Under the pieces are notes generated by a model. That model had not been told where the DNA came from. It was given only the letters and a program-made list of their open reading frames with translations, and did no database searches. A stretch of 64,000 nt of DNA. Origin: Flavilitoribacter nigricans DSM 23189 = NBRC 102662. Lineage in GTDB: Bacteria; Bacteroidota; Bacteroidia; Chitinophagales; Saprospiraceae. The position numbers were made by a program, and so were the translations under genes. Of this stretch, positions 43,428 through 51,007 are shown piece by piece; positions within the stretch are counted from its first letter, which is position 1, and every line of letters starts with the position of its first letter. The stretch spans positions 186,001 to 250,000 of the forward strand of contig NZ_PDUD01000002.1 in NCBI RefSeq assembly GCF_002646595.1. The letters run 5' to 3'.

Positions 43428-44213
43428 TTAAAGTTGTGAATGTATCCAGGAATTGACCACTTGGATGTAGCTATCCTGCAGTTGTTTGAATCTCACCATG
43501 TTGGGAATATGATTGACCTCCAACAGGTGCTTGTTTCCCTCGTTGTCGATAATATAATCATTGGCGATCAGGTCCATCCCGAAAGCCTTTTTAATCCGCA
43601 ACGTATCTTCCAACAATTCCGGATCCATTTCCATCATAGCGGCAGATTCATCATCGATCGATTTTAACCAACTTTCACCCGCCAGCCGGATCTGAAATTG
43701 ATGGCCACCCAATGCCACCACCCGGACCGATTCCCCCGGAAAAAAGGGCTCGATCACACTGGTTTCCCGGCCGGTCCATTCCCCCGAAAATTTCTGTTTA
43801 TTTTCTCCACAGTGCCAGTTTCCCCATTTCGCCACGCTGGTACGGTTCACCTGGATGGTCCCTTGCGCCGGCAGAAAACCTCGACGGGTATTGAACCGGC
43901 TCACCTGCAGAGCCCTCGCCAGACAGGGCAGTTTCAGGCGGCAATTCATCATGGCCAGAGCGTTGGGAAAACAGGGGCCGCCCCAAATCGCAAGACCGGT
44001 CAGCAGATCAAGATCATTTTCGAAAATACCGTGAAAGACCACGATATCGACCGGCAGCATACCGATGCCATTGGTCCGTTCAATGAACAACCGGCCATCA
44101 TTTACCAGGAATTTCGGTAACATCTCGTGGTACATGGTTGGCCCGAAATAATTTTTTCGAATCGCCAGACTTGGTTCCCGCTCTAATCCGATGATGCAAA
44201 TTCTCTTTTTCAT
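43428..44213 (-). CDS. ATP-grasp fold protein (RimK-like)
   Basis: The 261-residue protein looks like an ATP-grasp ligase or kinase-like protein of the RimK/glutathione synthetase superfamily. The N-terminal part (MKKRICIIGLEREPSLAIRK) is a pre-ATP-grasp domain; VIEPFFPGESVRVVALGGHQ (about 155-175) is the nucleotide-side strand pair; and LIANDYIIDNEGNKHLLEVNHIPNM (about 213-237) matches the end of the ATP-binding cleft with the conserved Asp...Glu-x-Asn metal ligands. Such enzymes join a carboxylate to an amine via an acyl phosphate. I cannot name the substrate. It is first in a two-gene unit with the exonuclease, an unusual pairing. Confidence 0.72.
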   Translation of the reverse strand: MKKRICIIGLEREPSLAIRKNYFGPTMYHEMLPKFLVNDGRLFIERTNGIGMLPVDIVVFHGIFENDLDLLTGLAIWGGPCFPNALAMMNCRLKLPCLARALQVSRFNTRRGFLPAQGTIQVNRTSVAKWGNWHCGENKQKFSGEWTGRETSVIEPFFPGESVRVVALGGHQFQIRLAGESWLKSIDDESAAMMEMDPELLEDTLRIKKAFGMDLIANDYIIDNEGNKHLLEVNHIPNMVRFKQLQDSYIQVVNSWIHSQL

Positions 44214-44245
44214 TTTTAATTATCTGTCCAAATGTTTCTACTCTA

Positions 44246-44266
44246 GACCCAACAGATATTTGGGTC
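44246..44266. promoter_or_regulatory. 21-bp palindrome between divergent genes
   Basis: GACCCAA at 44246-44252 and TTGGGTC at 44260-44266 form a perfect 7-bp inverted repeat around a 7-base centre. It lies 33 bases before the ATP-grasp start and 83 bases before the serine hydrolase start, so it may be an operator for either gene or an RNA hairpin. No regulator gene is adjacent except MerR at 45411. Confidence 0.35.
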
Positions 44267-44348
44267 AGAAGAGTTCATTTTCGGATTAATCATCAGGATT
44301 TTGTAACCATATGTACCCATGTCAGCGTCCCAATCGGAAATTCACCAT

Positions 44349-45374
44349 ATGAAATTCCTCATTACCACCTTACTCACTTTCTGTTTTACTTGTAACATCC
44401 TCGCTCAGCAGGATGTGCCCGAAAAAATAAACGACTGGCTCCGGGAAGAAAACGTCCCCGCCATCGGCATCGGACTGATCAAAGGCGGCAGCCTGGAAAT
44501 GGCCCGGGTTTTTGGCGAACTGGAAGCCGGAACGCCGGCCCCGGATCAGACGATCTTCAACGTGGCTTCGCTCACCAAACCCATTGTTGCCGTTCTTACC
44601 CTGCAGCTGGTGACCGACGGGCAGTGGGATCTCGACGAGCCGCTGGCCCGCTATTGGACCGATCCCGATATCGCCGATGATCCTCTGACCCAAAAACTGA
44701 CCACCCGGCATGTGCTGAGCCACCAGACCGGTTTCAAAAACTGGCGACGCATGTACGACGATCAAAAGCTGGCTTTCGAGTTTGAGCCGGGTACGAAATT
44801 TCAGTATTCCGGGGAAGGCTACGAATACCTGCGCCGGGCTTTGAAAAATAAATTCGGGAAAACGCTGGATCAACTGGTTGCCGATCACTTATTCCAGGCC
44901 TACGGCATGGAGGATAGCCGCCTGATCTGGGATGCCGACATGGCAGATCAACCCTTTGCTACCGGACACAATGTCGAAGGTGTGGCCTACGAAACCTTTA
45001 AGAGGGAAAATGCCAACGCCGCGGATGATCTGTTGGTGAGTGTGGAGGATTACTGTCGGTTCGTGATGGGCGTCATGCAAAAAGAAGGGCTGTCCGATGC
45101 CGTGTTTGCGGATATGGTCAGTCCGCAGGTACAGGCCAACGATCGGGTTGCTTTTGGTCTCGGCTGGATGATCATTCCAGATCTCAGCGACGGTTCCTAT
45201 GCCCTCATGCATACCGGTGGGGACCAGGGCGTGCGGGCGATTGCGATCCTCTTCCCACAATCGCAGGACGGGATCGTACTTTTTACCAACGGTGATAATG
45301 GCGTATCGGTAATGGCTAAAGTGATGGGCGCGATTTTTGAAAAAGGCGGGGAAGTACTATCGGTGTTGAATTGA
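44349..45374 (+). CDS. serine hydrolase, beta-lactamase/penicillin-binding protein fold
   Basis: From the ATG at 44349 the product is 341 residues with a signal peptide (MKFLITTLLTFCFTCNILAQ); an upstream in-frame ATG at 44319 adds 10 polar residues and is less likely. It is a class C beta-lactamase/DD-peptidase-fold hydrolase. SLTKP (Ser about 75, Lys about 78) holds the nucleophile, YSGEGY (about 155-160) is the YxN-type second motif with Gly in place of Asn, and HTGGDQG (about 290) replaces the KTG box. RHVLSHQTGF is the usual segment after the first motif. Such periplasmic enzymes are esterases or peptidases more often than true beta-lactamases. It is a single gene, convergent with the MerR gene 36 bases away. 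Confidence 0.87.
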   Translation: MKFLITTLLTFCFTCNILAQQDVPEKINDWLREENVPAIGIGLIKGGSLEMARVFGELEAGTPAPDQTIFNVASLTKPIVAVLTLQLVTDGQWDLDEPLARYWTDPDIADDPLTQKLTTRHVLSHQTGFKNWRRMYDDQKLAFEFEPGTKFQYSGEGYEYLRRALKNKFGKTLDQLVADHLFQAYGMEDSRLIWDADMADQPFATGHNVEGVAYETFKRENANAADDLLVSVEDYCRFVMGVMQKEGLSDAVFADMVSPQVQANDRVAFGLGWMIIPDLSDGSYALMHTGGDQGVRAIAILFPQSQDGIVLFTNGDNGVSVMAKVMGAIFEKGGEVLSVLN

Positions 45375-45410
45375 ATCGGATATTCGGGCGGAGTAAGGGA
45401 ACGGTTCTAC

Positions 45411-45782
45411 TCACCCTTCCTGCCCGACCTCTCCCAACTCCTCATCTCTCATGGCAACCAGAAAGGTACGGATCTCCTGCAGCCGGCCGATCATTTCATC
45501 CCGCTGCTTCTGGCGGACTTTTTGTTCTTTCAGTTCCCGTTTGGCACCTTCCAGCGTGAAGCCTCTTTCTTTGACCAGGATGTAAATGGTGCGCAGTTGT
45601 TCGATATTCTCCGGGGTGAACCGACGATCGCCCTTGCTATTCTTATGCGGCCGCAGGAAATCAAATTCGCCTTCCCAAAATCGGATCAACGATTTGGAAA
45701 TATCAAACATTTCGGCGACCTCGCCGATGCTGTAATACCGCTTCAGATCTTCGGTATCATCGAACATGGGTAACTGCTTCAT
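45411..45782 (-). CDS. MerR-family transcriptional regulator
   Basis: The 123-residue protein has a MerR winged-helix domain at about 15-85 (YYSIGEVAEMFDISKSLIRF; WEGEFDFLRPHKNSKGDRRF; YTPENIEQL-like FTPENIEQLRTIY) and a C-terminal coiled coil (LKEQKVRQKQRDEMIGRLQE) for dimerisation. There is no cysteine-rich effector loop, so it is unlike metal-sensing MerR. Short MerR proteins of this kind are conserved in Bacteroidota, but their effector is unknown. A weak promoter-like pair (TTG, 20 bases, TAATTTAC on the minus strand at about 45804-45834) lies upstream. It is located between the serine hydrolase gene and metK. Confidence 0.88.
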   Translation of the reverse strand: MKQLPMFDDTEDLKRYYSIGEVAEMFDISKSLIRFWEGEFDFLRPHKNSKGDRRFTPENIEQLRTIYILVKERGFTLEGAKRELKEQKVRQKQRDEMIGRLQEIRTFLVAMRDEELGEVGQEG

Positions 45783-45837
45783 CCTACCGGCTTTGTGTGC
45801 ACCGGTAAATTAGGATATTTTAGGGTAAGTTGCAAGA

Positions 45838-46003
45838 CGGGGGTTGTGAGGGGGAGACTTGGTGAGGGGGAGATTGGGAGACGGGGAGATTGGGTGAGGG
45901 GAGACTTGGTGACTGGGTGAGGGGGAGATTGGGAGAGCCGTGAGTTGCACCCACTCTCCCCATCACCCGGTCTCCATGTCTCCCGGTCTCCCGGTCTCCT
46001 AAT
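45838..46003. repeat. GGGGAGAYTGGGTGA phrase repeats with complementary 3' arm
   Basis: The plus strand reads a chain of imperfect units GGGGAGACTTGGTGA, GGGGAGATTGGGAGA and similar (45838-45937), then a short bridge, then the pyrimidine complement (CTCTCCCCATCACCC, GGTCTCCCGGTCTCC; 45953-46003). The arms can pair as a long degenerate hairpin just past the metK stop codon (46011-46013). ORFs read here on the minus strand are only translations of the repeat. Confidence 0.75.
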
Positions 46004-46010
46004 CTCTTGT

Positions 46011-47264
46011 TCACAAACCAAAAGCGGCTTTCACCTGATCCACATAATCCAGTTTCTCCCAGGTAAAGGTCTCCACGGTCATGCGCTTGCGCTCACCGGA
46101 ACCATTTACCAGTTCCACCTCTTTTACTTCTGGGGTACGTCCCATGTGGCCGTAAGCGGCAGTATCCGAATAGATTGGGTTACGCAATTTCAGGCGGGTT
46201 TCGATGGCGTAGGGACGCATATCGAAAATATCGGTCACTTTAGCGGCGATCTGTCCGTCGTTCAGATCTACTTTGGCGCTTCCGTAGGTATTGATGTAGA
46301 TGTTGGTCGGTTTGGCCACACCGATAGCGTAGGAAACCTGTACCAGTACTTCGTTACAAACACCGGCAGCCACCAGGTTCTTTGCGATATGACGGGTAGC
46401 GTAGGCTGCCGAACGGTCTACTTTGGAAGGATCTTTTCCGGAGAAAGCACCACCGCCGTGGGCTCCCTTACCGCCGTAGGTATCTACGATGATCTTCCGG
46501 CCGGTCAGGCCGGCGTCGCCGTGGGGGCCACCGATCACGAATTTACCGGTCGGGTTGATGTGATAGGTGATATCATCTGTGAACAGCTTTTGCAGTTCGG
46601 GTTTCAGTTGCTCCTTGACGCGGGGGATCACCACCTTGATGATGTCTTCGCGGATCTTGGCCAGCATGGCTTCGTCCTCATCGAAGGCATCGTGCTGCGT
46701 GGAGACCACGATACTGTCAATGCGCTGCGGTACATTATCATCAGAATATTCGATGGTTACCTGAGATTTGGAATCGGGACGCAGATATGCCAGTGGTGTT
46801 CCGGCTTTGCGAATGGCGGCCAGTTCCAGCAGGATCTTATGGGAAAGGTCCAGTGCCAGCGGCATATAGTTTTCGGTTTCGCTGGTGGCGTACCCGAACA
46901 TCATCCCCTGGTCGCCGGCGCCCTGCTCTTCCGGGCTTGCACGCTCTACCCCCTGATTGATATCCGGAGATTGTTCGTGAATGGCGGACAGCACTCCACA
47001 GGAGTTGGCCTCAAACATATATTCGGACTTCGTATAGCCGATGCGACGGATCACCTGACGGGCGATCTCCTGCACATCCAGGTAGGTTTGAGATTTCACT
47101 TCTCCGGCCAGCACCACCTGTCCGGTAGTGACCAGGGTTTCACAGGCTACCTTGGAACTCGGATCAAAGGCAAGAAAGTGATCCACTAAAGCGTCGGATA
47201 TCTGATCGGACACTTTATCCGGGTGTCCTTCGGAAACGGATTCTGAGGTAAATAAGTACGGCAT
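46011..47264 (-). CDS. metK: S-adenosylmethionine synthetase
   Basis: A 417-residue methionine adenosyltransferase that makes S-adenosylmethionine from methionine and ATP in the cytoplasm. Hallmarks: [20 protein letters not shown] (about 9-28), [12 protein letters not shown] (about 116-127), [17 protein letters not shown] (about 250-266) and [19 protein letters not shown] (about 277-295) with the P-loop-like Lys. The length is slightly over the E. coli enzyme because of small insertions common in this phylum. The upstream region holds a stem-loop (47315-47355), but I could not match a known SAM riboswitch. The 3' end is followed by phrase repeats. Confidence 0.97.
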   Translation of the reverse strand: MPYLFTSESVSEGHPDKVSDQISDALVDHFLAFDPSSKVACETLVTTGQVVLAGEVKSQTYLDVQEIARQVIRRIGYTKSEYMFEANSCGVLSAIHEQSPDINQGVERASPEEQGAGDQGMMFGYATSETENYMPLALDLSHKILLELAAIRKAGTPLAYLRPDSKSQVTIEYSDDNVPQRIDSIVVSTQHDAFDEDEAMLAKIREDIIKVVIPRVKEQLKPELQKLFTDDITYHINPTGKFVIGGPHGDAGLTGRKIIVDTYGGKGAHGGGAFSGKDPSKVDRSAAYATRHIAKNLVAAGVCNEVLVQVSYAIGVAKPTNIYINTYGSAKVDLNDGQIAAKVTDIFDMRPYAIETRLKLRNPIYSDTAAYGHMGRTPEVKEVELVNGSGERKRMTVETFTWEKLDYVDQVKAAFGL

Positions 47265-47314
47265 TTGATCTGTTCGTTTTATGAATACTTATGATTCTTC
47301 TAAAAATATATCAT

Positions 47315-47355
47315 GCTCCCGTTGGTTTTACGATAACCCATGAGATCCGGGAAGC
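47315..47355 (-). promoter_or_regulatory. stem-loop in the metK leader
   Basis: On the minus strand GCT-T-CCCG (47355-47348) pairs with CGGGAGC (47321-47315), one bulged T, around a 26-base loop that itself holds GGTT/AACC. It ends about 50 bases before the metK ATG. It does not show the conserved parts of the SAM-I or SAM-II aptamers that I know. It may be an unrecognised leader element, an operator or chance. Confidence 0.3.
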
Positions 47356-47425
47356 AGAAAGGTGAGCTGATCCTGATAATCAATTCGGGCCCAAAAATAG
47401 AAAATGTTACCTTATCGCGGGCACC

Positions 47426-48049
47426 TTATTTGATTTCACAGCGGAGTAATTGTTTCGTACCCGACTTTGTCTGCAGAAATCCTTCCAGCACATCGCCGAT
47501 CTGAACGGGACCCACGCCGGCCGGCGTACCCGTGTAGATCAGATCTCCCATCTGCAGCTTGAAGAACTGGGAAACATAAACGATAATGTCATTAAATGAG
47601 AACAGCAGGTCGCGGGTATTTCCCCGCTGAACGACCTCACCGTTCTTGTGCAGTTCAAATTCGATCGCGTTCGTATCGGGTATTTCGGAGAGCGGAACGA
47701 ATTTTCCCAGTACCGCCGAACCGTCAAAGCCTTTGGCGATCTCCCAGGGTTGTCCCTTCTTTTTTAGTTCGGATTGCAGGTCGCGGGCCGTGAAGTCGAT
47801 GCCCAGACCGATCTCGGGGTAGTAATCATCCGCAAATTCCGGCTGCACGTATTTGCCATTCTTGCCGATCTTCAGCACGATCTCCAACTCGTGGTGCAGG
47901 TCTTTCGTGAATTCCGGAAAATAGAGCGGCTTGTCGTTTACCAGCAGCGCCGAAGCCGGTTTGTGAAATACCACCGGTCGTTCGGGAACCGGATTATTGA
48001 GTTCTTTGGCGTGTTCGGCGTAGTTGCGTCCGATGCAGATAATTTTCAT
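47426..48049 (-). CDS. fumarylacetoacetate hydrolase (FAH) family protein
   Basis: The 207-residue protein is a minimal FAH-fold enzyme. MKIICIGRNYAEHAKELNNP opens the fold; HHELEIVLKIG (about 52-62) supplies the two metal-binding Glu residues, and GIDFTARDLQ (about 83-92) the Asp. AKGFDGSAVLG and IYTGTPAGVGPV (about 172-183) are the standard substrate-side motifs. Members cleave C-C bonds of, or decarboxylate, 2-oxo acids such as acylpyruvates. The short form without an N-terminal domain fits acylpyruvase or oxaloacetate decarboxylase-like proteins. Neighbours metK and trpS give no pathway hint. Confidence 0.92.
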   Translation of the reverse strand: MKIICIGRNYAEHAKELNNPVPERPVVFHKPASALLVNDKPLYFPEFTKDLHHELEIVLKIGKNGKYVQPEFADDYYPEIGLGIDFTARDLQSELKKKGQPWEIAKGFDGSAVLGKFVPLSEIPDTNAIEFELHKNGEVVQRGNTRDLLFSFNDIIVYVSQFFKLQMGDLIYTGTPAGVGPVQIGDVLEGFLQTKSGTKQLLRCEIK

Positions 48050-48060
48050 ACGGCAGGTAG

Positions 48061-48081
48061 TGCCGGATCAGATATCCGGCA
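48061..48081. terminator. hairpin between trpS and the FAH gene
   Basis: TGCCGGA (48061-48067) and TCCGGCA (48075-48081) form a perfect 7-bp stem with a 7-base loop and TTTTGG on the plus-strand side. On the coding (minus) strand it lies 12 bases upstream of the FAH start, so it may also shape that leader. A smaller GCCGG/CCGGC stem follows the trpS stop at 48184-48197. Confidence 0.4.
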
Positions 48082-48202
48082 TTTTGGATAGTTTTCGATA
48101 TAGAACGGATCCGGCCGATCTTGCAAACCGGCAGGATCTGATAGTCATTGTTGGTGCCGGCGCAGCGGATAACAGTGGAAGATGCCGGCTAACCGGCTCC
48201 GG

Positions 48203-49210
48203 CTAGAATCTCACGTTGAGCAAACCGATCAGTTCCTTCACTTCTTTAACCGTCTGTTGGGCCCGCTTGCGGATCTCGGCGCTGGAAGCCTTCACCAGGT
48301 TTTTCACGGCTTTTTTGTCCGCATTGAGCTCGGCTTTGCGTTCCCGGAATCCGGTACTGAGCTCAACCAATGCGTCGCCCACTGCATCTTTCAGGTCTAC
48401 ATAGCGCAGATTACCGCTATTGTAGTCGCCCATCAGGCTGTCGTGTACGTCCTGCTTTTCAGCGGCACGAAGCAGACTAAACAGGTTTTCCACACCCGGG
48501 CTCATTTCTCCTTCCGGCGTTTCCCCGGTGTCGGTGACGGCCGAGCGGACCTGCTTGCGGATGCGTTTTTCATCGGCAAAGACGTCGATATTGTGCTTTT
48601 CGCCCAGACTGGCGCTCATCTTGCGCGTCGGATCGGCGGTAGACATCACTTTCGGGATCTCGGTGTACAGCGGTTCGGGTAATACGAAGTATTCCTTGCC
48701 GACCTGATTGTTAAACCGCTGCGCAATATTCCGGGTGAATTCCAGGTGTTGCTCCTGATCCTTACCTACCGGCACGTAGTCGGCCTTGTAGATCAGGATA
48801 TCCGCAGCCTGCAGCACCGGATAGTCGAAAAGTCCGGCAGAAATAAAGCTTTCTCCCGTTTTCTCCTGCGTCTGTGCACTCTTATCTTTAAACTGCGTCA
48901 TCCGGGTCAGCTGACCGTAGGAAGCAAAACAGTTCATGATCCATCCCAATTCGGTATGCTCGGGTACCAGTGACTGAATGAAAAGGTTTTCCGGTTTGAT
49001 CCCGACGGCTAACAGATTGGTCGCTAACTCCCAGCTATTGGCGCGCAATTTGGCGGGAACGAAGGGCATTGTCATCGCGTGGTAGTCCACTACGCAATAA
49101 ACGGCTTCGTATTCATCCTGCATGGTCACCCAGTTCTTCACTGCTCCAAAATAACGGCCAAAATGCAAATTTCCGGTAGGTTGTATACCCGAGAGTACTC
49201 GCTTTTTCAT
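48203..49210 (-). CDS. trpS: tryptophanyl-tRNA synthetase
   Basis: A 335-residue class I aminoacyl-tRNA synthetase that charges tRNA-Trp. SGIQPTGNLHFGRYFGA (about 7-23) contains the HIGH-equivalent, VVDYHAMT the Rossmann strand, PVGKDQEQHLEFTRNIA (about 142-158) the tryptophan-side motif, and KMSAS (about 190) replaces KMSKS, as in most bacterial TrpRS. The C-terminal helical domain ends KEVKELIGLLNVRF. Length is normal. A near -7 box TACATTTT on the minus strand about 50 bases upstream is the only promoter hint. It is followed by 153 bases and then the FAH gene. Confidence 0.96.
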   Translation of the reverse strand: MKKRVLSGIQPTGNLHFGRYFGAVKNWVTMQDEYEAVYCVVDYHAMTMPFVPAKLRANSWELATNLLAVGIKPENLFIQSLVPEHTELGWIMNCFASYGQLTRMTQFKDKSAQTQEKTGESFISAGLFDYPVLQAADILIYKADYVPVGKDQEQHLEFTRNIAQRFNNQVGKEYFVLPEPLYTEIPKVMSTADPTRKMSASLGEKHNIDVFADEKRIRKQVRSAVTDTGETPEGEMSPGVENLFSLLRAAEKQDVHDSLMGDYNSGNLRYVDLKDAVGDALVELSTGFRERKAELNADKKAVKNLVKASSAEIRKRAQQTVKEVKELIGLLNVRF

Positions 49211-49290
49211 GAAATGATTTTGCTTATGCTTGCTTTATAAATGATTTATCGGAAAATGTAATGCTTTCGGGAAGCGATTAGTTCCAGCCC

Positions 49291-49391
49291 AACCCCCAAA
49301 TCCTGACTCCTCACACCTCGCCCCTCTTACCTGACACCTGCCCCCTCACACCTGACACCTCTCCCCCGACACCTGATTCCCTGACACCTCA
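49291..49391. repeat. CCTGACACCT phrase repeats
   Basis: Upstream of trpS and next to the RidA stop codon the plus strand is a pyrimidine-rich chain of units such as CCTGACTCCTCACACCTCG and CCTGACACCTGCCCC. The phrases are the same as those in the block at 42718-42860, more than 6 kb away, but here no complementary arm is present. Confidence 0.7.
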
Positions 49392-49395
49392 ACCC

Positions 49396-49779
49396 CTAAT
49401 CAAACGCCGCAATCACCGAGATCTCCAGATTAACGAACTTGGGCAGGTTAGCCACTTCCACCAGTTCCCGGGCCGGGGCATTGCTTTCGTTGAAATATTC
49501 GGCGTAAACGGCATTGATCCGGCCGAAGTTATTCATATCCGACACAAATACGGAACACTTAATAATATCGTCAAAAGTGAGATCGGCTTCTTCGAGAATG
49601 GCTTTGATATTAGCCATGACCTGGCGGGTTTCCGCTTCGATGGAGTCGGTTACCAGTTCTCCGTTTTCCGGATTAATGGCGATCTGGCCGGAAGCGTAGA
49701 GCGTACCGTTGTGGATAACGGCCTGATTGTACGGCCCGATGGGCGCCGGAGCTTTATCGGATTTGATGATCTTCTTCAT
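49396..49779 (-). CDS. ridA: RidA family reactive imine/enamine deaminase
   Basis: The 127-residue protein is a complete RidA (YjgF/YER057c/UK114) subunit that hydrolyses 2-aminoacrylate and similar enamines and protects PLP enzymes. DKAPAPIGPYNQAVIHNG (about 8-25), LYASGQIAINPENGELV (about 27-43) and the key Arg in NAPARELVEVANLPK (about 103-117, Arg105-equivalent) with the C-terminal LEISVIAAFD are the expected marks of the trimeric, active archetype. It is followed by phrase repeats and preceded by the repeat block at 49785-49990, so it is probably transcribed on its own. Confidence 0.95.
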   Translation of the reverse strand: MKKIIKSDKAPAPIGPYNQAVIHNGTLYASGQIAINPENGELVTDSIEAETRQVMANIKAILEEADLTFDDIIKCSVFVSDMNNFGRINAVYAEYFNESNAPARELVEVANLPKFVNLEISVIAAFD

Positions 49780-49784
49780 GTGTT

Positions 49785-49990
49785 CTGATGTGTTGAGGTG
49801 TTGGAGTGTTAAAGTGTTAATGTGTTGGAGTGATGGGGTTGGGAGGTGTTGGAGTTTACACGTTTAAGGTGAAGGTCAGGCAAGTATTCATATACATTTT
49901 CTTGATCCCATATCGCTTTCGGTTTCCCGATCGCCAACATCAACACATTAACACCTTAACACATCAACACGTTAACACATCAACACCGAT
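49785..49990. repeat. TGTTGGAGTGTT phrase repeats with complementary arm
   Basis: Two arms flank about 75 bases of ordinary sequence. The left arm (49785-49858) is a chain of GTGTTGAGGTGTTGGAGTG and GTTAATGTGTTGG units; the right arm (49938-49990) is CAACACATTAACACC-type complement (AACACATCAACACGTTAACAC). The block lies between the RidA start and the rpmF terminator, so the RidA promoter must be inside or just beside it. Confidence 0.75.
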
Positions 49991-50002
49991 AATCTCCAAC
50001 AC

Positions 50003-50041
50003 AAAAAGCTCCACACCACAGTTACGGGATGGGAGCTTTTT
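50003..50041 (-). terminator. terminator of the yceD-rpmF operon
   Basis: AAAAAGCTCC (50003-50012) pairs with GGAGCTTTTT (50032-50041). Read on the minus strand the stem ends in TTTTTG, 23 bases after the rpmF stop codon; the plus strand also ends in TTTTT, so it can act in both directions. Confidence 0.8.
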
Positions 50042-50063
50042 AGTTCTTCATTATACCGGAGCT

Positions 50064-50258
50064 TTACTCAGCGAAGTCAGACTTCACGAGCAACTTACCA
50101 CGGTAGTACATATTTCCTTCGTCGTCGTAGTAGGCGTGGTGGTAGATATGCTTCTCGCCCGTTTTAGAGCAAGTAGAGATCTGCGGGATGGCAGCCTTAA
50201 GATGCGTTCTCCGCTTGTGCTTACGCATTTTCGACGTTCTACTCTTGGGATGTGCCAT
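50064..50258 (-). CDS. rpmF: 50S ribosomal protein L32
   Basis: The 64-residue protein is L32 of the large ribosomal subunit. It begins MAHPKSRTSKMRKHKRRTHL, the conserved basic N-terminus that winds through rRNA, and continues ...ISTCSKTGEKHIYHHAYY. Only one Cys remains of the zinc-binding set found in some L32 proteins, so this is the zinc-free form. It lies 21 bases after the YceD-like gene and is followed by a strong terminator at 50003-50041. The yceD-rpmF order is conserved across bacteria. Confidence 0.97.
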   Translation of the reverse strand: MAHPKSRTSKMRKHKRRTHLKAAIPQISTCSKTGEKHIYHHAYYDDEGNMYYRGKLLVKSDFAE

Positions 50259-50279
50259 TGCAAAATATTTTAAAAATGA

Positions 50280-50807
50280 TCAATTATCGTTATCAGTTAG
50301 CTTTCGAAGTTCGTCCCATATTGGGTTGGGGGTTGCATCCTCGTCTTCTTCGGCTTCGAGCCGATCAAGCATTTCTTCATCACAGGGTACCGGATCATCA
50401 TCTTGGCAATCGTATACCTTTATTATCGGCAGGCTCAATACGACGTACTCATAAATGTACTGGGCGATATTGAACTGCTCGATATCCGGACTCACGTAAA
50501 CAATCTCTGCTTCTTCATCACCGGGATCATGACTAAACTTGACGATCAACTGCTGCTCGCTGGCTACCGGTAGGTTGATCGGAGCCAGACAGCGATCGCA
50601 TTCGGTGCGTACGGTACCGGAAATATGGAAATCCAGCACGTACATATCGATACGCTTGTCAAAATCCAGGTGCAGATCAATGTCCGCTTCCCGAATGGGT
50701 GAACTTTCAAAATGCTCAAAGAACAATTGGTCGATTTTATAATCGAACCGGTGAATGCCTATTCCCAATCCTTTTACAGGAAGGGTATACGAAATAAGAG
50801 CATCCAT
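50280..50807 (-). CDS. YceD/DUF177 family protein
   Basis: The 175-residue protein is the DUF177 (YceD) partner found next to rpmF. VRTECDRCLAPINLPV (about 66-81) is the family core with its CxxC, and the acidic C-terminus with DCQDDDPVPCDEE (about 132-144) supplies two further Cys residues that may complete a metal site. The protein is linked to 23S rRNA/large-subunit maturation in plants and bacteria, but its exact activity is uncertain. The promoter at 50881-50911 lies about 75 bases upstream and should drive both genes. Confidence 0.92.
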   Translation of the reverse strand: MDALISYTLPVKGLGIGIHRFDYKIDQLFFEHFESSPIREADIDLHLDFDKRIDMYVLDFHISGTVRTECDRCLAPINLPVASEQQLIVKFSHDPGDEEAEIVYVSPDIEQFNIAQYIYEYVVLSLPIIKVYDCQDDDPVPCDEEMLDRLEAEEDEDATPNPIWDELRKLTDNDN

Positions 50808-50880
50808 GTCAATTACTTGATTTCCTATTCTTTAGAGCCACTTATGGCCCTTAAACAGGATCGTTTCTTAAAAGCGGTTG

Positions 50881-50911
50881 CAAAGATAACCTTTATGTTA
50901 GAGATGTGCAA
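50881..50911 (-). promoter_or_regulatory. promoter of the yceD-rpmF operon
   Basis: On the minus strand TTG (50911-50909), a 20-base spacer and TATCTTTG (50888-50881) match the Bacteroidota consensus exactly. Transcription would start near 50874, about 67 bases before the yceD ATG. Confidence 0.7.
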
Positions 50912-51007
50912 GAATAAATTGCGGATTTTACCTTCACTCTGAAATGAGTTATTATCGGTCATTCGCAGGCGTTGCCGGCTTTCTCTATTTGCTGCCGTTT
51001 TTGGCGC

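Noticed and set aside
44349-45374. true beta-lactamase
   Set aside because: The second motif is YSGEG and the third HTGG, which fit esterase/peptidase members better; no ampR-like regulator is adjacent.
45779-46021. minus-strand ORFs of 64 and 80 codons past the metK gene
   Set aside because: Translations of the low-complexity phrase repeat (Ser/Pro-rich strings).
47265-47425. SAM riboswitch before metK
   Set aside because: The conserved parts of the S-box (GAGGGA, GGCAACC) and of SAM-II are absent; only an unassigned stem-loop remains.
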